From Leptolyngbya sp. FACHB-8 (lineage in GTDB: Bacteria; Cyanobacteriota; Cyanobacteriia; Elainellales; Elainellaceae), in assembly GCF_014695575.1 (NCBI RefSeq), contig NZ_JACJOO010000059.1, forward strand, positions 86,554 to 150,553: 64,000 bases of DNA, read 5' to 3'. Within the stretch, counting starts at the first letter, position 1, and the number at the start of each line of letters is the position of its first letter. The notes below the pieces were generated by a model that saw only the letters and a list, made by a program, of their open reading frames with translations, ran no database searches and had not been told where the DNA came from. Position numbers and translations under genes: made by a program. Shown here in pieces: positions 1-8,596 of this stretch.

Positions 1-1
1 T

Positions 2-730
2 CGCACAGACATCCTCTTCTACTTCGCTGGTGACCACAATTGGTGGCTTGGGCGTAGTGATGGTGGCACGTTACAATGGTCCCACGCTGGAAATACAGCT
101 GTTTTTGTAGACCTAACCCGTAATGACATTCGGCTCTTTACAGGCGATTTCACGGGTGATGGTCGCACAGACATCCTTTTCTATTTCGCTGGTGACCACA
201 ATTGGTGGCTTGGGCGCAGTGATGGTGGCACGTTGCAATGGTCTCACGCTGGAAATACGGCTGGTTTTGTAGACCTAACCCGTAATGACATTCGGCTCTT
301 TACAGGCGATTTTACGGGTGATGGTCGTACCGATATCCTCTTCTACTTCGCTGGCGACCACAATTGGTGGCTTGGGCGCAGTGATGGTGGCACGTTGCAA
401 TGGTCTCACGCTGGAAATACGGCTGGTTTTGTAGACCTAACTCGTAGTGATATTCGGCTCTTTACAGGCGATTTTACAGGTGATGGCCGCACAGACATCC
501 TCTTCTATTTCGCTGGTGACCACAATTGGTGGCTTGGGCGCAGTGATGGCAGTACATTGCAATGGGCTCATGCAGGCAACACATCTGGCTTTCAGGATCT
601 CACCCGTCCTTCCATTCGTTTCTTGACGGGCAATTTTACGGCAGATGGTCGTACCGATGTACTTTTCTATTGTGCTGATGACGGTAATTGGTGGCTAGGG
701 TCTAGCAACGGTCAGCAATTGCAATGGTCG
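2..730 (+). repeat. 162-bp in-frame tandem repeats
   Basis: Units begin at 2, 164, 326, 488 and 650. The first four are almost identical at DNA level and the last is diverged. The period of 162 bp equals 54 codons, so the repeat is coding. More units probably lie before base 1. Near-identity suggests recent expansion or gene conversion and makes copy number prone to assembly collapse. Confidence 0.9.
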
Positions 731-1372
731 CTTGTAGGGAATACAGGAGGACAATCGCCCCAATTGGATAGATTTGACAACCTGGGAAGAGTTTACTGGG
801 CTGCAAGAGATTTAGCGAACTCTCCACTTGGGAATCATCATTTCCTCAGCATCATCTTCAACAATCAAAAGGCAGCTGATTTTATACGCGATACGATGCA
901 GGTTGACTACCTCACAGAGGAGAAAGACGGGCAAACCTATTACTTCATGTCAGTTGGAGGGTTTGCTAACGGGCTTGGTGATCGCATCTACTGTGAATTC
1001 AATGAGAAGAATGACATTCATTCTATTCGAGAATATATAGACCCCAAAGAACATGTCAGGTGGTATTCACCCGATTTGGATTATGAAGGGCATTACATCC
1101 CACCCCTGCCCCATTGGAACAGCCGACAACAAATTCAGAACATCATTCGAGCAGCCAAAAACTTTCAAGCGCATTCACCTATCATCAATTTCAACTTGTA
1201 CAACAGAAATTGTGCTACTTTCGCCAATTCACTCCTGGCATCTTTAGGGTATTCTCGCCAAGCTCGAAAGGACCTTGGACAATTCCAAGGTGTTGATTGG
1301 GGTGAGGAGAACACACTTGACCTCTCCTACTTTCAGTCAGTTCAAGTCCCTGAAGCTATGCAACTTCAGTGA
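2..1372 (+). CDS. FG-GAP/VCBS-like tandem-repeat protein with possible papain-fold C-terminus (5' partial)
   Basis: The reading frame is open from base 2, so the N-terminus lies before the window. The visible N-terminal part is built of about 54-residue units, each holding a GDFTGDGRTDILFY-type calcium-binding beta-propeller motif followed by NWWLG and LQWSHAGNT. The C-terminal 200 residues are a different domain, with a His pair at 836-841 (NHHF) and a later NCATFANSLL motif (Cys codon at 1211). His before Cys is the order of circularly permuted NlpC/P60-LRAT papain folds, so a peptidase, amidase or acyltransferase role is possible. That part is inference. No membrane segment or signal peptide is visible because the start is missing. 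It converges with the amidohydrolase at 1445-2377 across a shared hairpin. Coding status is firm. Function is unassigned. Confidence 0.75.
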   Translation, partial: RTDILFYFAGDHNWWLGRSDGGTLQWSHAGNTAVFVDLTRNDIRLFTGDFTGDGRTDILFYFAGDHNWWLGRSDGGTLQWSHAGNTAGFVDLTRNDIRLFTGDFTGDGRTDILFYFAGDHNWWLGRSDGGTLQWSHAGNTAGFVDLTRSDIRLFTGDFTGDGRTDILFYFAGDHNWWLGRSDGSTLQWAHAGNTSGFQDLTRPSIRFLTGNFTADGRTDVLFYCADDGNWWLGSSNGQQLQWSLVGNTGGQSPQLDRFDNLGRVYWAARDLANSPLGNHHFLSIIFNNQKAADFIRDTMQVDYLTEEKDGQTYYFMSVGGFANGLGDRIYCEFNEKNDIHSIREYIDPKEHVRWYSPDLDYEGHYIPPLPHWNSRQQIQNIIRAAKNFQAHSPIINFNLYNRNCATFANSLLASLGYSRQARKDLGQFQGVDWGEENTLDLSYFQSVQVPEAMQLQ

Positions 1373-1378
1373 TTAACA

Positions 1379-1433
1379 GCGATCGCCTCCCTTCTGCCCA
1401 TGGTTGGCTGTAGTTCAGAAGGGAGGCGATCGC
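1379..1433. terminator. Hairpin between convergent genes
   Basis: The 18-bp arms GCGATCGCCTCCCTTCTG and their complement enclose a 19-base loop. The hairpin sits between the stops of two convergent genes and carries HIP1 octamers in both arms. It is a plausible shared transcript end. No T-run follows on either side, so intrinsic termination is uncertain. Confidence 0.5.
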
Positions 1434-1444
1434 GCCAGCCGTTG

Positions 1445-2377
1445 TCAGAGCAGAACTGTTCCAGCCTGCTCGCAGATGCGTTGGTAATGCTGAGGCTGAC
1501 GGTGGGCCGCGAAGTTGAAAATTGTGTTTTTGTAGGAAGCCCCTGCATCCAAGTCGCATTGTGCCACGATTAATTCATCCTCAACGGTGCGGCACTTGGC
1601 GATTAGTTCGCCGGAAGGGGCAACGATGCAGCTATCGCCAATCAAATCGCAACCTTCCTCGCGGCCACACTTGGCAACGCCCACAACCCAGGTGCCATTT
1701 TGGTATGCGCCTGCCTGCATGGATAGCAGGTTATGGAAATGGTTGAGGTGGTCTTGTTCGGGAGCGGCCGGAACATGTTGGGGCGTGTTGTAGCCAAGGA
1801 GCACCATTTCAACCCCCTGAAGACCCATCACCCGGTAGGTTTCAGGCCAGCGGCGATCGTTGCAAATGCACATACCGAAGATGCCGTTGAAGGCACGCCA
1901 TACGCCAAAGCCCAGATCGCCCACTTCAAAGTAGCGTTTCTCTAAGTGCTGAAAGGCTCGCCAGGGCTCATGTTCTGCGTGACCAGGAAGGTGAATTTTG
2001 CGATATTTACCGACAATTTCCCCGCGTTGGTTGACCAGAATAGATGTGTTGTAGCGATGAATTTGACCGTGTTCCTCAACCTTTTCGGCGTAGCCCAGAT
2101 AAAAGCCGATTTCGAGTTGTGCTGATAGATCAAACAGCGGCTGAACTACAGGATTGGGCATTGCCATTTCAAAGAATTGATCAATTTCCGCCTGATCCTC
2201 CATGTACCAGCGTGGGAAGAAGGTGGTAAGTGCCAATTCGGGATATACCACTAGCTGACAGCCCATACTTTTGGCTTGTTTCATCAAGTCAATCAGGCGG
2301 TTCACCACAGAAATACGGGATTCGGAACGGGCGATCGGGCCAAGCTGAGCAGCCCCAACAGTAATGATGCGTGCCAT
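1445..2377 (-). CDS. N-carbamoyl-D-amino acid hydrolase-like carbon-nitrogen hydrolase
   Basis: A 310-residue nitrilase-superfamily protein. The catalytic triad is visible as E47 (PELALTTFFPRW), K127 (KYRKIHLPG) and C172 (CICNDRRWPET). Spacing and flanking motifs match the N-carbamoyl-D-amino acid amidohydrolase branch (304-312 residues), including SMQAGAYQNG and NFAAHRQPQHY near the C-terminus. Known members cleave N-carbamoyl-D-amino acids to the amino acid, CO2 and ammonia. It is divergent from hyuA-hyuB, which would produce its substrate by opening hydantoins, so the three genes read as a hydantoin or N-carbamoyl nitrogen-salvage set. D- versus L-substrate preference cannot be read directly, but the family match favours D. 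It is cytoplasmic and has no signal peptide. Confidence 0.85.
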   Translation of the reverse strand: MARIITVGAAQLGPIARSESRISVVNRLIDLMKQAKSMGCQLVVYPELALTTFFPRWYMEDQAEIDQFFEMAMPNPVVQPLFDLSAQLEIGFYLGYAEKVEEHGQIHRYNTSILVNQRGEIVGKYRKIHLPGHAEHEPWRAFQHLEKRYFEVGDLGFGVWRAFNGIFGMCICNDRRWPETYRVMGLQGVEMVLLGYNTPQHVPAAPEQDHLNHFHNLLSMQAGAYQNGTWVVGVAKCGREEGCDLIGDSCIVAPSGELIAKCRTVEDELIVAQCDLDAGASYKNTIFNFAAHRQPQHYQRICEQAGTVLL

Positions 2378-2602
2378 AAAAATTACCCCTATCTATTACG
2401 AACGTGCTGCTTAAATTGGGTCGGATTTTGAGGTTAAAAACTGTGCGTTTGCGCTCAAATTTTCTACTCATTCTCGAAAGAGCCGCGCGTTTTTCAGAGA
2501 AGCGAGTTGGAATTGCCGTAGTTTATGGCTGAGTGGCCGTAATTTTTCCCGTATTTGGTAATAACAGATTGCTCCCTTAGCTGCATCTCTTACGGAACCA
2601 CC

Positions 2603-2704
2603 ATGCTCAGGATTATTGCGTTCAACTCCTTTCGAGGAGGCACCGGGAAGTCGACCATTGTTGCAAATTTGGCGATCGCCCAATCCCTCATCAAAGCAGG
2701 CTAA
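2603..2704 (+). pseudogene. MinD/ParA-family ATPase N-terminal fragment
   Basis: A 33-codon ORF encodes a textbook start of a MinD/ParA/CpsD-type ATPase: a beta strand (MLRIIAFNS), the deviant Walker A motif RGGTGKST with its signature lysine, and the following helix TIVANLAIAQSLIKAG. It then stops at TAA, 9 bases before a large palindrome. Family members run 250 residues or more, and no continuation is visible in any frame downstream. It is most likely the remnant of a gene truncated by deletion or palindrome insertion. A short expressed peptide is possible but unlikely to bind ATP usefully. Confidence 0.7.
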
Positions 2705-2712
2705 TCCCTAGT

Positions 2713-2784
2713 TGAAACACCTGAAATCCCTATTGTAAGGACATTAGATGTAACGTTCTTACAGTAGGGATTTCAGGTGTTTCA
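2713..2784. repeat. 29-bp-arm inverted repeat
   Basis: The arms at 2713-2741 and 2756-2784 (TGAAACACCTGAAATCCCTA and its near-perfect complement) flank a 14-base loop. A further TCCC/GGGA pairing lies just outside. It directly follows the truncated MinD/ParA fragment. It could be a terminator-like hairpin or a small palindromic element. No second copy was seen in the window. Confidence 0.75.
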
Positions 2785-2965
2785 GGGAAACAACGAACAC
2801 GAACCGGTTCCCCCTTCTTTTCAGTGAACCGTGTACTGAAATACATTCTGCATGGTCAGGGCTGTATACAGTGTGCGTGAGTGGTGCGTCCCCCAGCATT
2901 CTGTGGGAGGGCGATCGCGTTACCCATCAGTCACTCCACCCCGTATTTCCAATTGGATGTAGCCC
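2785..2965. other. Divergent-side leader of hyuA
   Basis: Together with 2378-2602 this is the non-coding space between the divergent N-carbamoyl hydrolase and hyuA. It includes one HIP1-like site near 2910. I recognise no operator. A GTACTGAAATAC stretch near 2832 has the wrong spacing for an NtcA box. Confidence 0.4.
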
Positions 2966-5077
2966 ATGAAGCTCATTGGTGTAGACATCGGCGGAACGTT
3001 TACAGACCTGATTCTGGCTGATACCGCACAACAACAAATTTGGATTCACAAAGTCCCGACTACCGTCCATGATCCCTCCCTTGGTATGGTGGACGGCATC
3101 CAGGCCATTTGCCAGATGGCCGGAATCACGCCGGAACACATTGACCATTTTCTGCACGGCACCACCGTCGCCACCAATGCTCTGTTGACCCATGAAGGCG
3201 CGCGGGTGGGGATGATCACGACTCAAGGCTATCGGGATATCGTCCACATCGGACGGCACCAACGGCCTCAGCATTACTCCATCATGCAGGATATCCCCTG
3301 GCAGACATACCCCCTGGTGATGCGGCGCGATCGCCATGTTGTGACCGAACGGCTTGGCCCCAAAGGTGAAGTGCTGACGGAACTGAATGAAGCAGAGGCA
3401 AGGGAAGCCATTGAGGCGTTGAAAGAGAAAGGAGTGGAGGCGATCGCCATCTGTTTCCTCAACTCCTACATCAACGACAGCCACGAGGCGAAGGTGGCAG
3501 CCATGGTGAAGGAAATTTATCCCGAAGCCTTTGTCACCACCAGTGCCAGCATCTTCCCTCAGTTCCGCGAGTTTGAGCGGTTCACCACAGCGCTGATCAA
3601 CGCCTTTGTGGGGCCGAAGGTGAAATCCTATGTCGACCACCTGTGGCAGCGATTGAAGGAGCTGGCCGGTGATTTAGAGCTGCATATTATGCGGTCGAAC
3701 GGAGGTGTTGCAACTGCTGAGGTGGCGGCTCAGGAACCTGTAACGCTGTTGCTATCAGGGTTAGCGGCTGGCGTACTGGGCGGTGCGGCTACAGGCAACC
3801 TGTCGGGACGGCAAAAGCTGATCACCTTCGATATGGGCGGCACCAGCACCGACATTGGCATTGTCACCGAAGACGGCTTTGTAGAAGGAACGGCCCGTGA
3901 TACCTGGATTGCAGGCTATCCCGTCATGGTGCCGATGATTGATGTGCATACCATCGGTGCCGGGGGTGGCAGCATCGCCTATGTGGATGCAGGGGGAGCC
4001 TTCCGCGTCGGGCCAAAGAGTGCCGGGGCCGCGCCAGGGCCAGCCTGTTATGGCAAAGGTGGACTCCAGGCCGCAGTGACGGATGCCAATGTGGTGTTGA
4101 ACCGCATTGACCCAGCACACTTCCTGGGCGGTGAAATGGACATCTATCCCGACAATGCCTTTCAGGTGATGCAAGACCTGGCCGATAGCCTGGGGTTAGA
4201 CATTTACGAAGCTGCAGCGGGTGTGATCACCATCGTCAACAACAACATGGCGAATGCGATTCGATCGCGCACCATCCAGAAGGGCCATGACCCACGCCAG
4301 TTCGCCCTGGTCGCGCTTGGGGGTGCAGGCCCACTCCACGCCGTTGAGGTCGCACAATCCATGGGCATCCCTGAGGTGATTGTGCCACGCTACCCTGGCA
4401 TTACCTCTGCGATGGGGCTACTGACCACGGATCTAAAATATGACCTGATCCAGAACGAGTTTTTGCTCAGTTCAGAACCGAATTTAGGAAAGTTTAATCA
4501 TGATTTGCGACTACTGGAGGAACAGGTTCGAGAACAGCTTCGATCCGATGGATTTAATGATGATGAAATTACATTGGAACGGTTAGCGGATTGTCGGTAT
4601 GTCGGTCAGGGTTATGAATTGCGCGTTTCTGTTCCCATGGGTGAGATTGATGAGGAGAAGTTGGGTCAGGTGTGGCAGCAGTTCCACGATCGCCACACCG
4701 TTGAATATGGTCACGCCTTCCCACAAAACACGGTCGAGCTGGTGACATTGCGCATTACCGGGAAAGGCCCGATGCCCAAGCTCTCCGAACTCCCCACACC
4801 AGGAACCGGGGAACTGGAACAAGCCTGGCTGAAAACGACCGAAACTTACTTCCGGGTAAACGGGCAACTGGAAAAGTATTCGACGAACTTTTTTGAGCGC
4901 GATCGCCTCCCCGTTAACGCTCAGATCGAAGGCCCAGCTGTAATCTTCCAGAAGGATTCTACAACGCTGTTGCCGCCCCACACGTGGGCGATCGTGCAGG
5001 CCAATGGTAACTTGCTGATTCATCTAGAACCGCAACCTGTGGAAGAGAAACGCATGGTGATGGAAGCAGTTTTGTAA
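2966..5077 (+). CDS. hyuA: Hydantoinase/oxoprolinase subunit A
   Basis: A 703-residue member of the hydantoinase A / 5-oxoprolinase family, actin/hexokinase-fold ATPases. The N-terminal phosphate-1 motif is GVDIGGTFTDLI (residues 5-16). HGTTVATNALL follows near residue 64, and a second phosphate motif, FDMGGTSTDIG, lies near residue 290. Length matches HyuA (about 690-710). With HyuB it catalyses ATP-dependent opening of a hydantoin, N-methylhydantoin or 5-oxoproline ring. The ATG start is preceded by a weak purine stretch. hyuB follows 51 bp after the stop, so co-transcription is likely. The neighbouring N-carbamoyl hydrolase argues for hydantoins rather than 5-oxoproline, but the substrate is inferred. 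Confidence 0.9.
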   Translation: MKLIGVDIGGTFTDLILADTAQQQIWIHKVPTTVHDPSLGMVDGIQAICQMAGITPEHIDHFLHGTTVATNALLTHEGARVGMITTQGYRDIVHIGRHQRPQHYSIMQDIPWQTYPLVMRRDRHVVTERLGPKGEVLTELNEAEAREAIEALKEKGVEAIAICFLNSYINDSHEAKVAAMVKEIYPEAFVTTSASIFPQFREFERFTTALINAFVGPKVKSYVDHLWQRLKELAGDLELHIMRSNGGVATAEVAAQEPVTLLLSGLAAGVLGGAATGNLSGRQKLITFDMGGTSTDIGIVTEDGFVEGTARDTWIAGYPVMVPMIDVHTIGAGGGSIAYVDAGGAFRVGPKSAGAAPGPACYGKGGLQAAVTDANVVLNRIDPAHFLGGEMDIYPDNAFQVMQDLADSLGLDIYEAAAGVITIVNNNMANAIRSRTIQKGHDPRQFALVALGGAGPLHAVEVAQSMGIPEVIVPRYPGITSAMGLLTTDLKYDLIQNEFLLSSEPNLGKFNHDLRLLEEQVREQLRSDGFNDDEITLERLADCRYVGQGYELRVSVPMGEIDEEKLGQVWQQFHDRHTVEYGHAFPQNTVELVTLRITGKGPMPKLSELPTPGTGELEQAWLKTTETYFRVNGQLEKYSTNFFERDRLPVNAQIEGPAVIFQKDSTTLLPPHTWAIVQANGNLLIHLEPQPVEEKRMVMEAVL

Positions 5078-5128
5078 GACGTACGCTACTCAAGCATTAG
5101 GAAATGAGCGATCGACCTCAACAATTTT

Positions 5129-6949
5129 GTGGATGAAACAATGGCATCTCTTCTCACCAAACAGACACAACGTGTTTTACCTAAAATTGATCCAGTCACC
5201 GCACAGGTTATTGCAGGCGCATTAAATAGCGTTGCGCTGGAAATGGGACATAAGCTTGCACGGATGTCCTACTCCAGTATCATTCGCGAATCAGAAGACT
5301 TTGGAGCCGCCATTCTGGATGCGGAGTGTCAGCAATTAGCGGAGTGTGCGTATAGTACACCGCTGCAATTGGGACCAATTCCGGGATACATGCGGGGTGT
5401 CCTTAAAGCGATGGAAGAGGACGGTGAAGAGTTCTATCCGGGTGATGTGATTTTGCATAATCACCCATACTATGGTGCATCCCATGGACCAGATATTGGC
5501 ATTGGCATTCCGATCTTCAAAGATGATGAGTTGATTGGATTTTCATTCACAACCGCACATCATTTAGATATTGGTTCTTGCTCACCTGGAAGTTGCGGCA
5601 TTGTCGATGCCGTGGATGCGTTTGCAGAAGGTTTGCAATTCAAAGCAGTGAAGCTTTATGAGAAGGGTGAAAAGAACCGCCAGGTATGGCGAATGTTACG
5701 GCAGAATATTCGCAGTGCCGATATTGTCGTGGGCGATATTGAAGCACAGGTAGCTGCCTGCCGTGTTGGCGAACGCCGCTTTTTGGAATTGGTCGAACAG
5801 TACGGTTTAGAAACTGTACTTGCCGCCAGTAATGAATTGATGGATTACTCGGAGCGCATGCTCCGGAGCGCCATTGAAAAACTACCGGATGGTTCCTATT
5901 ATGCCGAAGGCTTCATCGATGGCTTTCTCGATGACCCCGACCCCAGCAAAAAGGATTTAAAAATTGCCGTGACTGTCACCATCAGCGGCAGTGATATGAC
6001 CATCGATTTAACAGGCACTGCACCTCAAGTAGACGATCGCCCCATCAACATGCCCCTCGTCGGCACGGTGGATATTGCGATCTTTGTGACGTTGCGATCG
6101 GTTCTGCTCGACACAGCCTTAATGGAGTATGTACCACAAAACTCCGGCTTGACACGCCCGATCACGATCATTGCGCCGAAAGGCTGTCTCGCCAATCCGA
6201 TTTATCCCGCTCCGGTCATCGCCCGCTGTTGCCCTGGCAATATCGTCGCCGATACGCTGATGAAAGCATTAGCTCAGGTTGCCCCGCAGAACGTTAGCGG
6301 TGGCATCGGCAACATCAAAGTGGTGTCTTACAGCGGTGTGATCGATGAAGATTACTGGGTGTATATGGACATCACCGAAGGCAGCTATGGCGGTCGCCAC
6401 GGCAAAGATGGCATGGATGGTGTGGATACACTCTACGCCAACACACGCAATAACCCCATCGAAGACATTGAGGCGCATCTGCCGCTACGGGTATCGCGCT
6501 ACGAATTAATTGAGGATGCATCTGGAGCCGGAGAGTTTCGCGGTGGCTTAGGTTCGATTCGTGATATTCAATTCCTCGGCAATGGGCAGATGTCGCTGGA
6601 AGGGGAAGGCAACAAGTACGCACCCTGGGGCATTTTTGGTGGCAAGGATGGCACCCCCGGGGCCGTACAGGTTTACAACGCTTACGATGGCGACATGGTT
6701 GACTTGCCTTCCAAGTTTCCCTGCCGTAAAACACGCGCAGGCGATACCTTACGAACCATTAGCCCCTGTGGTGGTGGGTACGGCGATCCGCTCAAGCGCG
6801 ACCCTCAGAAAGTTTTGGAGGATGTGCTGGATGATTATGTCAGCTTGGAAAATGCACGGCTGCAATATGGTGTTGTGATTGATCCGCAAACCATGACAAT
6901 TGACCTTGCAGCAACAGAAGTTTTGCGAGGGGAAATGGCGATCGCCTAA
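5129..6949 (+). CDS. hyuB: Hydantoinase/oxoprolinase subunit B
   Basis: A 606-residue HyuB-family protein, partner of HyuA. Family hallmarks visible are the DPVTAQVIAGALNSVALEMG-type N-terminus, HNHPYYGASHGPDI near residue 110, the TAHHLDIG metal-site region and the C-terminal SPCGGGYGDPLKRDP motif. The subunit supplies the ring-opening site while HyuA supplies ATP-driven phosphorylation. The frame can start at GTG 5129 or ATG 5141, and neither has a strong Shine-Dalgarno sequence. The longer form is given, the ATG being equally possible. It is followed by the family H hairpin at 6975, probably the operon end. Substrate identity is unproven. Confidence 0.9.
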   Translation: MDETMASLLTKQTQRVLPKIDPVTAQVIAGALNSVALEMGHKLARMSYSSIIRESEDFGAAILDAECQQLAECAYSTPLQLGPIPGYMRGVLKAMEEDGEEFYPGDVILHNHPYYGASHGPDIGIGIPIFKDDELIGFSFTTAHHLDIGSCSPGSCGIVDAVDAFAEGLQFKAVKLYEKGEKNRQVWRMLRQNIRSADIVVGDIEAQVAACRVGERRFLELVEQYGLETVLAASNELMDYSERMLRSAIEKLPDGSYYAEGFIDGFLDDPDPSKKDLKIAVTVTISGSDMTIDLTGTAPQVDDRPINMPLVGTVDIAIFVTLRSVLLDTALMEYVPQNSGLTRPITIIAPKGCLANPIYPAPVIARCCPGNIVADTLMKALAQVAPQNVSGGIGNIKVVSYSGVIDEDYWVYMDITEGSYGGRHGKDGMDGVDTLYANTRNNPIEDIEAHLPLRVSRYELIEDASGAGEFRGGLGSIRDIQFLGNGQMSLEGEGNKYAPWGIFGGKDGTPGAVQVYNAYDGDMVDLPSKFPCRKTRAGDTLRTISPCGGGYGDPLKRDPQKVLEDVLDDYVSLENARLQYGVVIDPQTMTIDLAATEVLRGEMAIA

Positions 6950-6974
6950 AAAGTTTCAAACCCTAACCAAAGCC

Positions 6975-7009
6975 CAGAAACCCGGTGTTTTAGAAACACC
7001 GGGTTTCTG
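6975..7009. terminator. Family H hairpin after hyuB
   Basis: CAGAAACCCGGTGTTT and its exact complement enclose a 3-base loop (TAG). A near copy lies at 35221-35254 after another gene, so this is a repeated terminator-like palindrome. No long T-run follows. Confidence 0.6.
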
Positions 7010-7061
7010 ACTCTGAGCAAATCCGTCTCGCTCGAACCCATCTATCCAGCCAAACAAGCTA

Positions 7062-8105
7062 TTACCTGACAGCTTCAATTTTCTGCACCAGACGATCAAT
7101 GAACTCACGCGTGGAGGGATAGCGATCGCCTCCTTGGGAAGCCAGGTCGGCCGTACGGTAACCCTCCGCTAGGAGTTGCTCTTGAGCAGATTGCAGATGT
7201 TGAGCGGCAACTATCTCGCCCCATTGTTCCAGCATCAGGGCAGCGCTAGCCAGAGTACCCATGGGGTTCGCGATGCCCTTTCCAGCAATGTCGGGGGCGG
7301 TGCCATGAATCGGTTCATAGAGACCAAAGCCTTTCGCATTGAGACTCGCCGAGCCGAGCATACCAATGGAACCGGCGATCGCCCCACCCAAATCACTTAA
7401 AATATCCCCAAACAAATTTCCCGCCAGTACCACATCAAATTCCTGGGGACGCATCACCAACTGCATCGCCAGGTTGTCCACCAACATCGGTTCCACGATT
7501 ACGTCTGGAAAATCCTGGGCCACTTCCTGAGTCAGAGCCGTCCAGGGTAAATGAGGCAGCGCATTTTCCTTATGGGCCACCGTCAGTTTTCCGCGCCGTT
7601 TCTGGGCCAGCTCCAGAGCAACCCGAGCAATGCGGCGCACTTCCCAGTCGTGGTATTGCATGGTATGGAAACCATAATCACCCTGAGCATCTGTAGAACG
7701 GCCCGATGCTCCAAAATAGATGCCACTGGCTAGCTCCCTGACAAACAGTAAGTCTACGCCCTCCAACAACTCTGGGCGAAGAGGAGATGTGTGATACAAG
7801 TGACGGGACGGGCGAACAGGGCGCAGGTTGATGAACAAATCAAAATGTTTCCGCAGCTCCAACAAGCCACCTTTAGAAACAGCCCCAAACAAAATGCCAT
7901 CCGACTGTTCGCAAATTGCCAGGGTTTCATCGGGAAGATAATGGCCCGTTGCAGCAAAAGCCGGAGGGCCAATGAGGGCAAACTGGGGGGCGATCGCAAA
8001 CCCATGCATTCCTGCCAAACCGTGCAAAATCTCCAGCGTCGCCTCAACAACCTCCGGCCCAATCCCCTCACCCGGTAACGCCGCAACACGATAGGTTTTC
8101 GCCAT
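7062..8105 (-). CDS. Isopropylmalate/isocitrate dehydrogenase-family decarboxylating dehydrogenase
   Basis: A 347-residue protein of the LeuB/Icd beta-decarboxylating dehydrogenase family. It shows the N-terminal LPGEGIGPEVV, FINLRPVR (substrate arginine R95), VRELASGIYFG, Y151 in MQYHDWEVRRIARVA, K179 in AHKENAL, D210 in LVDNLAMQLV, metal aspartates D234 and D238 (GDILSDLGG), and LYEPIHGTAPDIAGKGIANP. The HK-E-N context of the lysine differs from VDKANV in canonical LeuB and leans toward the isocitrate or tartrate branch. It could be the housekeeping leuB, a paralog, or a tartrate/malate-type enzyme. It lies downstream of the PKS gene on the same strand, separated by 491 bp of palindromes, so it is probably independent. 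Confidence 0.75.
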   Translation of the reverse strand: MAKTYRVAALPGEGIGPEVVEATLEILHGLAGMHGFAIAPQFALIGPPAFAATGHYLPDETLAICEQSDGILFGAVSKGGLLELRKHFDLFINLRPVRPSRHLYHTSPLRPELLEGVDLLFVRELASGIYFGASGRSTDAQGDYGFHTMQYHDWEVRRIARVALELAQKRRGKLTVAHKENALPHLPWTALTQEVAQDFPDVIVEPMLVDNLAMQLVMRPQEFDVVLAGNLFGDILSDLGGAIAGSIGMLGSASLNAKGFGLYEPIHGTAPDIAGKGIANPMGTLASAALMLEQWGEIVAAQHLQSAQEQLLAEGYRTADLASQGGDRYPSTREFIDRLVQKIEAVR

Positions 8106-8135
8106 GCCCTAAAACACCCCTAATATCATGCCGGG

Positions 8136-8202
8136 TTAAATGCTTATGATAAAAAGCGGCGCGGTGCAAAGCGCCGCGCCACTTTTTATCATAAGCATTT
8201 AA
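8136..8202. repeat. Long hairpin upstream of the LeuB-like gene
   Basis: The arms begin TTAAATGCTTATGATAAAAA and run about 29 bp each, closing over a 9-base loop inside a GC-rich tip (GGCGCGG/CCGCGCC). It lies just upstream of the dehydrogenase start and downstream of the PKS gene. It may act as a terminator for the PKS transcript or be a palindromic element. Confidence 0.7.
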
Positions 8203-8424
8203 CTTTACTTGTTAAAAAATTACCTGCATCAAGGAGAAGCATTGGAACAGAACCCATGGAGAATAGTGCAACATTCATGGCTAAATTCCCCACCCAACTA
8301 TCTCCGTCACAACCCCAGCACATAGGAAGGAGCCGTTTATGTTCCCTTCTCCACATACCCATTCACAGGCTTGAAACACAACCGCCCACAACACCCACCG
8401 ACAAACCCCACCCAGACCTAATTT

Positions 8425-8556
8425 AAAACCCCACAGATGCGAAGCGACCCAACCCGACTCATGCATAACAAAACCCCTTTGCCGAGGGGGTCTGGGGGAC
8501 GGGCAGCCGTCCCCCAGTCAGGGGGTTTGGGGGGCGACGCGCCCCCAAGTCAAACC
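8425..8556. repeat. Family D palindromic repeat, copy D1
   Basis: GC-rich repeat with two hairpins: CTGGGGGACGGG...CCGTCCCCCAG and TTGGGGGGCGACGCGCCCCCAA. It shares about 85 bp, plus a looser 45-bp upstream part, with 39231-39358. Translation of this element gives spurious PQSGGLGGDAPPSQ-type peptides, so ORFs crossing it should not be annotated. Confidence 0.8.
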
Positions 8557-8596
8557 TTTACTCAGACACTCAAACCCGAAAAGAACCGTTTAGCCC

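Noticed and set aside
2..730. Direct repeats considered as a CRISPR or minisatellite
   Set aside because: The period is exactly 54 codons, the frame is open throughout and there are no unique spacers, so it is a coding repeat.
2825..2850. NtcA box upstream of hyuA
   Set aside because: GTA and TAC half-sites are present but spaced 6 instead of 8 bases apart.
2927..3640. 237-codon antisense open frame
   Set aside because: Lies fully opposite hyuA, has no family signature, and arises from the codon bias of the real gene.
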